NCBI GenBank assembly: GCA_023436515.1
Contig: JAEZIV010000258.1
Span: forward strand, 1-12,229
DNA length: 12,229 bases
Direction: 5' to 3'
DNA from: Bacillota bacterium
GTDB taxonomy: Bacteria; Bacillota; Clostridia; Acetivibrionales; DSM-1351
The notes under the pieces were generated by a model that searched no databases, had not been told where the DNA came from, and saw only the letters and a program-made list of their open reading frames with translations. Every line of letters starts with the position of its first letter. Position 1 is the first letter of the stretch. Both the position numbers and the translations under genes were made by a program. This document shows positions 1 through 7,400 of this stretch, in pieces.

Positions 1-527
1 TGGGCTTTGACAATATTAATATGGATGTGATCTGTGGTCTGCCGGGAGAGGATCTGGGCATGTTTCTGGAAACCATGGAGAGAATAAGGAAGCTAGAGCC
101 GGACAGTTTAACTGTGCATACAATGGCCTTAAAGAGAGCTTCACGGCTTACAACTGAAATGGATAGCTATAACCTTCAAAAGGAATACCAGCAGGCTGCC
201 GGAATGGTGGAAGCAGCTCATAAATACGCAGCACTAATGAATATGGAGCCATATTATCTGTACAGACAGAAAAACATTCTCGGAAATCTTGAAAATGTAG
301 GCTACAGTAAAGCTGGCAAGGAGTGCCTTTATAACATACAAATAATGGAGGAAAGACAGTCCATTTTTGCTTGTGGAGCCGGAGCTGTTACAAAGGTGGT
401 TTTTCCGAACAATAGAATAGAGCGGGCTTTCAATGTAAAGAGTGTTGAAGAGTACCTTGGGCGTATTGATGAAATGTTGCTCCGGAAGGAGTCGATACTA
501 GGGAGTGTATTGGGTGATGAGCAATAA
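1..527 (+). CDS. hemZ: HemZ-type coproporphyrinogen III oxidase-like radical SAM protein, C-terminal part (5' end outside window)
   Basis: The reading frame is open from base 3 and ends at TAA 525-527, so only about 174 C-terminal residues are present. The visible protein begins with GFDNINMDVICGLPGED, matching the core of HemN/HemZ radical SAM proteins where the barrel continues after the cofactor sites. It later carries YYLYRQKNILGNLENVGYS and a GAGA segment, both characteristic of HemZ as known from Bacillus and clostridia. The radical SAM CxxxCxxC cluster motif would lie upstream of the window and cannot be checked. The family acts in the cytoplasm on tetrapyrrole precursors without oxygen; the exact reaction in clostridia is not settled. 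The next gene, hisS, has its own promoter and leader, so the two are probably separate transcription units. No convincing terminator lies directly after the stop codon. Confidence 0.85.
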   Translation, partial: GFDNINMDVICGLPGEDLGMFLETMERIRKLEPDSLTVHTMALKRASRLTTEMDSYNLQKEYQQAAGMVEAAHKYAALMNMEPYYLYRQKNILGNLENVGYSKAGKECLYNIQIMEERQSIFACGAGAVTKVVFPNNRIERAFNVKSVEEYLGRIDEMLLRKESILGSVLGDEQ

Positions 528-571
528 TTTCCCTTGGTTAATGAAAAAAGGAAAATACTGCAATAATAATA

Positions 572-600
572 TTGACAATCTTTAAAGTGAATTTTAAAAT
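572..600 (+). promoter_or_regulatory. Sigma-A promoter of the hisS-aspS operon
   Basis: A perfect -35 box TTGACA (572-577) and a near-perfect -10 box TAAAAT (595-600) are separated by exactly 17 bases. Transcription should start around base 606-608, just before the T-box leader. This is the best promoter in the window. Confidence 0.85.
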
Positions 601-624
601 ATATATAGATTATAAACCGTAAAA

Positions 625-911
625 GCCTTAAAAAGGGAAGAGTAATCAGTGCTTCTATTCAGGGAATAGCTGCCGGGACATAATTAAGCATATGCCTAAT
701 TGTCATGGATTGTGAGCAGCTTATAGTAAAGCTGATGAAAGACACCCTCTTAGGAATTAACTTCCTGGGCTGGTGAGTCAAAAGCTCATCCGCAATTCAG
801 CGTTAGAGATTTCGAGTGGGTTTTTGTTAGCTTATTGGTTAATAAAAATCATTAGGGTGGCATCACGGGAAGTTTCCTCTCGTCCCTTATGTGGGATTAG
901 GGGGCTTTTTT
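625..911 (+). promoter_or_regulatory. T-box leader (tRNA-sensing riboswitch), probably tRNA-Asp responsive, controlling hisS-aspS
   Basis: The T-box sequence AGGGTGGCATCACGGG lies at 854-869 and is followed by CGTCCCT (881-887), which closes the antiterminator. An intrinsic terminator follows. Upstream, a Stem I-like region starts with GGGAAGAGTA (635-644, containing the AGTA loop motif) and returns with GATGAAAGACACC (734-746). Within GACAC, GAC at 741-743 is the Asp codon and CAC at 743-745 the His codon. The antiterminator bulge TGGC (858-861) would pair with a tRNA end GCCA, meaning discriminator base G. Bacterial tRNA-Asp has G73, whereas bacterial tRNA-His normally has C73, so Asp fits better. 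Uncharged tRNA should stabilise the antiterminator and switch on both synthetase genes. Stem I boundaries are approximate because no folding was run. Confidence 0.92.
876..911 (+). terminator. T-box-controlled intrinsic terminator
   Basis: CCTCTCGTCCC (876-886) pairs with GGGATTAGGGG (893-903) through an 11-position stem with one mismatch and two wobble pairs, a six-base loop and then a run of six T (906-911). Bases 881-887 are also needed by the antiterminator, so the two structures exclude each other as expected for a T-box. Confidence 0.85.
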
Positions 912-1005
912 ACTGTTATCAAGGTTTTCTTCAAATTCGTGATCAGTTTGCATAATTATGTAAATTAATAGAAACTATATTATCTAATAGATAGGAGTCG
1001 TACAA

Positions 1006-2340
1006 ATGTCCAAACAACAAGTAGTAACGCCCTCGATTTTACCGGGCTTTTTAGAATTATTGCCTGCAGATCAGATGGTTTTTAATAAAATGCTGGAAAC
1101 TATAAAAAGAACATATGAAACCTATGGCTTTATACCGCTAGATACTCCCATGATAGAGAAATCTGAGGTACTATTGGCAAAGAGTGGTGGCGAAACCGCC
1201 AAGCAGGTATACAGATTTAATAAGGGGGATAATGACCTTTCCCTCAGATTTGACCTGACTGTGCCTCTGGCGAGATATGTTGCACAGCATTTTGGTGAAT
1301 TGACCTTTCCATTTAAGCGCTACCATATTGGAAAGGTTTTCAGAGGAGAGAAGCCACAGAAGGGCAGGTTCAGAGAATTTTATCAATGTGACATAGATAT
1401 TATAGGCTTTGAGAGCTTAAATGTTATAAATGATGCCGAGATTTTGAGTGTCATATATTCCACCTTTAAAGCTCTTGGATTTAAGGATTTCACAATCAGA
1501 ATAAATAATAGAAAAATTCTAAACGGTTTCTTTGAGAGCCTCAAAATAGAGGATAAGGCCGAGGTTCTCAGGATAATAGATAAGCTTGAAAAAATAGGTC
1601 CGGATGCAGTTCTGGCTGAGTTAAAGTCTTTAGGACTAACTGATACTGATGCCGGCAAGGTTCTGGAATTTGTTGGCATAAAGGGTAGCTGTAAGGATAT
1701 AATTTCTAGCCTTCGCAAGCTGGAAATTCAGAATCCTATGTTTACAGAAGGCGTGGACGAACTGGAACTTGTGATAAACTATATAACAGACTTTAAGGTT
1801 CCCGCTGAAAATTATTCTGTTGATCTTACAATTGCCAGAGGACTTGACTATTATACAGGAACGATTTATGAAACAATATTGAATCAGTATCCTTCAATCG
1901 GAAGCGTGTGCTCCGGGGGAAGGTACGATAATCTTGCTCAGAATTACACAACTAAGAAGTTGCCCGGAGTTGGAATATCAATTGGCCTTTCCAGACTGTT
2001 TTATCAATTGAGAGAAGCGGGAATTTTAGGGGAAGGCAATAAAGCCACTCCCTCACAAATACTTGTAATACCTATGAAGGAAACAATGTCTCAGGCATTG
2101 GAGCTGGCCACACAGGTAAGGGATGCAGGAATAGCTGCAGAAATTTATTTCAACGAAGGAAAAATAGGAAAGAAGTTTTCTTATGCTGATAAGCTTGGAA
2201 TACCCTATGCGGTTGTTGTTGGTGAAGATGAAGTTAGTACCGGTATTTTCAAGCTGAAGAATATGGCAACCGGGGATCAACAGGAGCTGAACATTCAACA
2301 GATTATTGAACAGTTGAGGGAGAGCTTAAGCAATAAGTAA
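1006..2340 (+). CDS. hisS: Histidyl-tRNA synthetase (HisRS), class II
   Basis: This cytoplasmic enzyme of 444 residues charges tRNA-His with histidine using ATP. Class II motif 2 is FRGEKPQKGRFREFYQ at residues 112-127. The histidine-specific signature RGLDYYTG lies at 278-285, followed by SGGRYDNL near 303-310 and motif 3 GVGISIGLSR at 321-330. The C-terminal hundred residues fit the anticodon-binding domain, which argues against the shorter HisZ paralogue. The start ATG has AGGAG at 993-997, eight bases upstream. The wording after motif 2, REFYQCDIDIIG, resembles archaeal and eukaryotic HisRS (REFYQCDFDI) more than the REFHQ or RQFHQ form usual in bacteria. It is the first gene of the T-box-controlled operon and precedes aspS by 118 bases. 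Confidence 0.95.
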   Translation: MSKQQVVTPSILPGFLELLPADQMVFNKMLETIKRTYETYGFIPLDTPMIEKSEVLLAKSGGETAKQVYRFNKGDNDLSLRFDLTVPLARYVAQHFGELTFPFKRYHIGKVFRGEKPQKGRFREFYQCDIDIIGFESLNVINDAEILSVIYSTFKALGFKDFTIRINNRKILNGFFESLKIEDKAEVLRIIDKLEKIGPDAVLAELKSLGLTDTDAGKVLEFVGIKGSCKDIISSLRKLEIQNPMFTEGVDELELVINYITDFKVPAENYSVDLTIARGLDYYTGTIYETILNQYPSIGSVCSGGRYDNLAQNYTTKKLPGVGISIGLSRLFYQLREAGILGEGNKATPSQILVIPMKETMSQALELATQVRDAGIAAEIYFNEGKIGKKFSYADKLGIPYAVVVGEDEVSTGIFKLKNMATGDQQELNIQQIIEQLRESLSNK

Positions 2341-2369
2341 GTTTACTGACTCAATGGAGAAGTGTTTCG

Positions 2370-2386
2370 CCTCATGGGAAATGAGG
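2370..2386 (+). repeat. Perfect 6-bp hairpin in the hisS-aspS gap
   Basis: CCTCAT (2370-2375) and ATGAGG (2381-2386) form a stem with loop GGGAA. A T-run follows only after ten more bases (2396-2401), so it is not a standard terminator. It may affect mRNA processing or stability between the two synthetase genes; nothing in the sequence proves this. Confidence 0.35.
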
Positions 2387-2399
2387 TATGAGAAATTTT

Positions 2400-2428
2400 T
2401 TGTGAAAAAAGCTATTTTACTTTATATT
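2400..2428 (+). promoter_or_regulatory. Possible weak internal promoter before aspS
   Basis: TTGTGA (2400-2405) and TATATT (2423-2428) stand 17 bases apart upstream of aspS. The match is moderate and in AT-rich sequence such matches arise by chance. If real, it would give aspS some expression independent of the T-box. Confidence 0.25.
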
Positions 2429-2448
2429 ATGCATATTATGCGTAGATC

Positions 2449-2452
2449 GGAG
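2449..2452 (+). promoter_or_regulatory. Ribosome binding site that fixes the aspS start
   Basis: GGAG lies six bases before ATG 2459. The more upstream in-frame ATG at 2354 has no comparable site and would add 35 residues unlike any AspRS N-terminus. Confidence 0.75.
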
Positions 2453-2458
2453 ATTAGT

Positions 2459-4240
2459 ATGGGAGAATCAATTCATGGACTCAAAAGGAGTCACAAATGC
2501 GCTGAACTGACCTCAGCAAATATAGGAGAAGCTGTAACTGTAATGGGGTGGGTACAAAAGCAAAGAAATCTTGGAAGCCTAGTTTTTGTTGATTTGAGAG
2601 ATAGATCCGGCATTTTGCAGTTGGTATTCACCGATAAGGACGGAGCAATGTTTGACAAGGCAAAAACCATAAGAAGCGAGTATGTTCTTGCCGTAGTTGG
2701 AACTGTTGCCGCAAGGGCACCCGAAGCCGTTAATAGAAAAATGGCTACCGGAGAAATTGAAATATCTGCAACAGAACTAAGAATTTTAAGTACTTCAGAA
2801 ACACCGCCAATATATATTGAAGAAAACTCGGATGTTAATGAAATAACCAGACTAAAATACAGGTACCTTGATTTGAGAAGACCAGATATGCAGAAGAATT
2901 TCATTCTCAGACACAGGGTTGCAAAGGTAGCAAGAGACTATTATGACGATAATGGTTTTCTTGAGGTTGAGACTCCAATATTAATCAAAAGTACTCCGGA
3001 GGGTGCAAGAGACTATTTGGTGCCCAGCCGTGTGCACCCAGGAAAGTTTTTTGCTCTGCCCCAGTCACCTCAGCTCTACAAGCAGCTGTTGATGGTTTCA
3101 GGCTTTGACAGATATTTTCAAATTGCCAAATGCTTCAGAGATGAAGACTTAAGAGCTGACAGACAGCCTGAATTTACTCAAATAGATATAGAAATGTCCT
3201 TTGTAAATGTTGATGATGTATTGACTACAAATGAGGGATTTATTAAGAGAGTCTTTAAAGAAGCGCTGGGAGTCGAGCTTGAGACTCCATTCCTAAGAAT
3301 GCCCTATGCTGAGGCTATGGAAAGGTTTGGTTCAGATAAGCCGGATATACGTTTTGGAATGGAGCTGATTAATGTGTCAGATCTGGTTTCGGAATGTGGC
3401 TTCAAGGTCTTTACAGATGCTGTCGGAAACGGTGGAAGCGTAAGGGCTATAAATGCAAAGGGCTGTGCAAAGTTCAGCAGAAAAGAGATAGACGCCCTTG
3501 TTGAGGTGGTTAAAACATATAAGGCAAAAGGTATGGCATGGATAGCTATAGATAGTAATAATGAGATAAAATCCTCTTTTGCCAAGTTTATGTCAGAGGA
3601 TGAAATGAAAGCCCTGCTGGATAGAGTTGGTGCAGAGGCGGGAGACTTGATTTGCTTTGTTGCCGACAAAAGCCAGGTGGTATTTGATGCACTTGGACAG
3701 CTAAGGCTTGAAGTAGCAAGGAAGCTTGATATACTAAATCCTGACGAATTTAAGTTCTTATGGGTTACAGAATTCCCTCTTTTTGAATATGATGAAGAGG
3801 AGGGACGTTATGCTGCCAAGCACCATCCGTTTACATCCCCTATGGATGAAGATATTCCCATGCTGGATACTGAACCCGGAAAAGTACGTGCCAAAGCCTA
3901 TGACATCGTTTTAAATGGTGTTGAGCTTGGTGGAGGGAGTATAAGAATTCATATTCAGGAATTGCAGGCAAAAATGCTTAAAATGCTTGGATTTACCGAA
4001 GAGGATGCCAATAGAAAATTCGGATTCCTTTTAGATGCATTTAAATATGGAACACCGCCCCATGGAGGTATGGCCTTTGGTCTGGACAGAATGATAATGC
4101 TTATGGCTAAAACCAATAGCATAAGGGATGTTATAGCATTTCCCAAGGTTCAAAATGCCTCAAGCCCAATGGATAACGCGCCTGACATTGTTGATGAAAA
4201 ACAATTGCAGGAGTTGCATATAGATATTACAAGGGAGTAA
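2459..4240 (+). CDS. aspS: Aspartyl-tRNA synthetase (AspRS), bacterial type
   Basis: This 593-residue cytoplasmic enzyme attaches aspartate to tRNA-Asp; the length is normal for bacterial AspRS. The N-terminal OB-fold anticodon-binding domain contains GWVQKQRNLGSLVFVDLRDR from residue 30. Class II motif 2, FRDEDLRADRQPEFTQ, is at 226-241. A GAD-type insertion, typical of bacterial AspRS, fills roughly 290-420. Motif 3, GGMAFGLDR, ends at Arg544. The chosen start gives MGESIHGLKRSHKCAEL, which aligns with the usual N-terminus ending in H-x-C-G/A-E-L. The gene lies in the hisS operon under T-box control. Leu38 after QRN corresponds to the Leu of E. coli-type discriminating enzymes rather than the His of the Pseudomonas non-discriminating enzyme, so strict Asp specificity is possible but not shown. 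Confidence 0.95.
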   Translation: MGESIHGLKRSHKCAELTSANIGEAVTVMGWVQKQRNLGSLVFVDLRDRSGILQLVFTDKDGAMFDKAKTIRSEYVLAVVGTVAARAPEAVNRKMATGEIEISATELRILSTSETPPIYIEENSDVNEITRLKYRYLDLRRPDMQKNFILRHRVAKVARDYYDDNGFLEVETPILIKSTPEGARDYLVPSRVHPGKFFALPQSPQLYKQLLMVSGFDRYFQIAKCFRDEDLRADRQPEFTQIDIEMSFVNVDDVLTTNEGFIKRVFKEALGVELETPFLRMPYAEAMERFGSDKPDIRFGMELINVSDLVSECGFKVFTDAVGNGGSVRAINAKGCAKFSRKEIDALVEVVKTYKAKGMAWIAIDSNNEIKSSFAKFMSEDEMKALLDRVGAEAGDLICFVADKSQVVFDALGQLRLEVARKLDILNPDEFKFLWVTEFPLFEYDEEEGRYAAKHHPFTSPMDEDIPMLDTEPGKVRAKAYDIVLNGVELGGGSIRIHIQELQAKMLKMLGFTEEDANRKFGFLLDAFKYGTPPHGGMAFGLDRMIMLMAKTNSIRDVIAFPKVQNASSPMDNAPDIVDEKQLQELHIDITRE

Positions 4241-4244
4241 TACA

Positions 4245-4292
4245 CCAATAGTCTCTATTTAATTACCAGTTAGTTACGTAAAATGCTATTGG
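4245..4292 (+). repeat. 7-bp inverted repeat downstream of aspS
   Basis: CCAATAG (4245-4251) and CTATTGG (4286-4292) are perfect inverted copies 34 bases apart. A perfect 8-bp palindrome, TTACGTAA (4274-4281), sits inside. There is no T-run, so it is not an obvious terminator for the hisS-aspS operon. Confidence 0.4.
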
Positions 4293-4305
4293 GAGTTGTT
4301 AAACG

Positions 4306-4357
4306 CCAAAGTCAATTACAGAATAAATTGCCACTGTGATTGATTATTTGACTTTGG
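4306..4357 (+). repeat. Long imperfect hairpin / 10-bp inverted repeat
   Basis: CCAAAGTCAA (4306-4315) and TTGACTTTGG (4348-4357) are perfect inverted copies. Inside, CAATTACAG (4313-4321) pairs with CTGTGATTG (4334-4342) over nine positions including one G-U. The two stems share CAA 4313-4315, so RNA could form a coaxial hairpin with an eight-base bulge or switch between pairings. TATAAT (4358-4363) follows at once, which would place the right arm where an operator or -35 element could be. There is no T-run after it. Confidence 0.5.
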
Positions 4358-4418
4358 TATAATTAACACAGGAGTCTCTATATAAATTATAGTACCGAAG
4401 GGACATATTTAGTATGAG

Positions 4419-4462
4419 AACTATGTGAAGCATAAACCTATACTCGATGAAATTACATAGTT
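4419..4462 (+). repeat. Inverted repeat in the leader of the activase gene
   Basis: AACTATGT (4419-4426) pairs perfectly with ACATAGTT (4455-4462), and the stem extends inward by one G-U and one A-T pair. It ends 29 bases before the ATG at 4492 and could be an operator or an mRNA hairpin near the ribosome binding site. Confidence 0.4.
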
Positions 4463-4475
4463 TATAAAATTAATT

Positions 4476-4479
4476 GGAG
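4476..4479 (+). promoter_or_regulatory. Ribosome binding site of the activase gene
   Basis: GGAG lies twelve bases before ATG 4492, a slightly long spacing. It overlaps the in-frame TTG at 4474-4476, so that codon cannot be the start served by this site. ATG 4492 is therefore preferred. Confidence 0.65.
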
Positions 4480-4491
4480 ATTGGTCAAAAT

Positions 4492-7400
4492 ATGAAAAAA
4501 AATTATCATGTGGGACTGGATGTTGGATCTACCACAGTAAAAATGGCTGTTCTTGATAAGAATAACAAGCTGATTTTCTCGAAATATCAAAGACATTACT
4601 CTGACATAAGAAAAACTATTTATGAACTAATGGACGAGACCTGCGATAAGTTTTATCAGGAAGATTGTACAGTTATGATTACTGGTTCAGGCGGATTGCT
4701 GGTTTCCCAGTGGTTGGACCTCGATTTTATTCAAGAGGTTATAGCAGGCTCGGAGTCTGTCCAAACCATTATCCCCCATACTGACGTAGCAATTGAATTA
4801 GGAGGCGAGGATGCCAAGATAACCTATTTCAAGGGTGGACTGGAACAGCGAATGAACGGTACCTGTGCCGGAGGTACGGGGTCCTTTATTGACCAAATGG
4901 CTTCTCTGCTTCAGACAGATGCAACAGGTCTGAATGAATATGCTAAGAACAGCAGAATGATTTACCCCATTGCTGCAAGATGCGGGGTTTTTGCCAAAAC
5001 AGATATTCAGCCGCTGTTGAATGAGGGTGCTGCCAGAGAAGATATAGCTGCTTCGGTATTTCAATCAGTAGTTAACCAAACTATAAGTGGTTTGGCCTGC
5101 GGAAAGCCCATTAAGGGTAATATAGCCTTTTTAGGAGGTCCCTTATATTTCCTGTCAGAATTGAGAAAGAGGTTTGAAATAACTCTTAATTTAAAGCCGG
5201 AACAGGTTATATTTCCTGAAAATTCTCAGCTTTTTGTAGCGATAGGTGCAGCACTTTCATCCAAAGAGACGAAAGTCATTACTTTTAAATCCTTAAAGGA
5301 AAAGCTACCTGAGCTCAACACTATTGTAGTACATGAAGTTGAAAGGCTGAAGCCCTTGTTTAGTTCCAAAGAAGAGCTGGAGGAGTTCAGAGCAAGGCAT
5401 GCTAAAAATTCTGTGACCTTAAAGCCATTGAGGGATTATAAAGGAGATTGCTTCCTAGGCATTGATGCCGGATCAACAACTACTAAAGCTGTTTTAATTG
5501 ACACAAAGGGAGAACTACTTTATTCATATTATGGCAGTAATGAAGGAAGTCCATTAAATTCATCTATAAAGATCCTAAATGATATATATTCACAGCTGCC
5601 AAAAGAAGCAAGGATTGTAAACTCTACTGTAACAGGGTATGGCGAGGGTCTGATTAAAGCTGCCCTGAAGGTCGATATCGGAGAAATTGAAACTATCGCA
5701 CATTACAGGGCTGCCGACTATTTCCTGCCGGGAGTGGATTTCATCCTCGATATCGGTGGACAGGATATGAAATGCCTGAAAATAAAGGATGGGATTATTG
5801 ACAGCATTATGCTAAATGAGGCCTGCTCCTCGGGCTGCGGTTCCTTTATTGAGACCTTTGCAAAATCCTTGAATTTTTCGGTGGAGGAATTTGCAGCTCA
5901 GGCTCTGCTTGCTGAAAAGCCCGTGGATTTGGGCTCAAGATGTACAGTATTTATGAATTCCCGTGTAAAGCAGGCTCAAAAGGAAGGGGCCCAGGTTGGT
6001 GACATATCAGCCGGATTATCCTATTCCGTTATAAAGAACGCTCTTCTTAAGGTAATTAAGATACGTGATCCCAAGGAAATGGGTGAAAAAATAATTGTTC
6101 AGGGAGGAACCTTCCTAAACGATGCAGTATTGAGAAGCTTTGAGCTCATATCTGAAAGAGAAGCCGTAAGACCGAATATTGCAGGGCTTATGGGCGCTTT
6201 TGGTGCCGCTTTGATTGCCAGGGAGCGTTATACAGGTAAGGCATCCGAGCTTATTTCTAGGGACAGCATTGGTGATTTTGATTATAATACCGAGCTTCAG
6301 AGATGCAAGCTGTGCAACAACAATTGCTTGCTTACTATCAATGAATTCAGTGACGGAAGCAGATTTGTTTCGGGTAACAGATGTGAGCGAGGAGCGGGAA
6401 TAGAAAGCTATACTCAGGATGTGCCCGATTTATATGATTACAAGTATAAAAGAGTAACTGGCTACAGGCAGGCTGTTGGAATAGATTACAGCAGAGGCAC
6501 CGTAGGAATACCCCGGGTTCTTAACATGTATGAGAATTACCCGTTCTGGTTCACGTTCTTTGATCAGTTGAAATTTAAGGTTGAGCTTTCACCCCGTTCT
6601 TCAAAGAAAATATACGAACTGGGTATTGAAACCATGCCATCAGAGTCAGTATGCTACCCTGCAAAGCTGGTTCATGGGCATATAACCAGTTTGGTCAATA
6701 AAAATGTAAACTTTATCTTCTATCCTTGCCTGCCCTATGAAATGGTTGAAGATGAATGTGCCGATAATCATTATAATTGTCCGATTGTTACTTCATATCC
6801 TGAAGTAATAAAAAACAACATGGACATCTTAGCGGCTAAGAGCATTAAGTTTCTTAATCCATTTCTTCCTTATGACAATAAGGAAAGAATGAAGCTAAGG
6901 TTGTTTGAAGAGCTTGGTAAGGAATTTAACATTACCAGGGCAGAGATAGATAATGCTGTTGAAATGGCATATGCCGAGGATGAGAGAGTTAAGCAGGATA
7001 TCAGGCAAAAAGGAGAGGAAACTCTGAGATACCTCAAGGAGAATAACAAAAGAGGTATTGTTCTTGCCGGAAGACCTTATCATATTGATCCTGAAATAAA
7101 TCACGGCATTCCGCAAATAATTACGTCCCATGGCTTTGCTGTGCTTACTGAGGACTCTATATCTCATCTGGGTAAGATAGAACGCCCCTTGAGGGTAGTT
7201 GACCAGTGGAAATACCACTCCAGACTATATGCTGCTGCAACTGTTGTGAATGAGTACCCTGAGCTTGAGATGATCCAGTTAAACTCCTTCGGCTGCGGTC
7301 TGGATGCCGTTACCACCGATCAGGTGCAGGAAATTCTCCATTCAAATGATAACATATACACAGTTCTTAAAATAGATGAAGGTAATAATCTTGGCGCAGC

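Noticed and set aside
528..554. Terminator after hemZ (TTTCC/GGAAA)
   Set aside because: The stem is only five weak pairs with a 17-base loop and no T-run.
743..745. CAC as the T-box specifier for tRNA-His
   Set aside because: Not excluded, but the TGGC bulge fits a G73 tRNA such as tRNA-Asp rather than the usual C73 of tRNA-His.
773..955. 60-codon ORF on the + strand
   Set aside because: It lies inside the T-box leader, spans the terminator, and its sequence is explained by conserved RNA elements.
1171..1718. Minus-strand ORFs across hisS
   Set aside because: They are opposite a clearly conserved synthetase and show no recognisable protein features or start signals.
2354..2458. Upstream in-frame start for aspS adding 35 residues
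   Set aside because: No ribosome binding site, and the extra residues do not resemble an AspRS N-terminus; ATG 2459 with GGAG does.
3304..3669. 121-codon minus-strand ORF across aspS
   Set aside because: Antisense to the GAD-type domain of AspRS; a by-product of its codon use.
4306..4357. Terminator of the hisS-aspS operon
   Set aside because: The stem is good but no T-run follows on either strand; it is kept as an inverted repeat only.
4358..4363. TATAAT as a definite -10 box for the activase gene
   Set aside because: No acceptable -35 element is found 16-18 bases upstream; TTGACT is only four bases away and TTGCCA is 24 away.
4474..4491. TTG start for the activase, six codons upstream
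   Set aside because: It overlaps the GGAG ribosome binding site that serves ATG 4492.
6215..6403. 62-codon + strand ORF inside the activase gene
   Set aside because: It overlaps the conserved CxxCxxxC linker in another frame and has no ribosome binding site of note.
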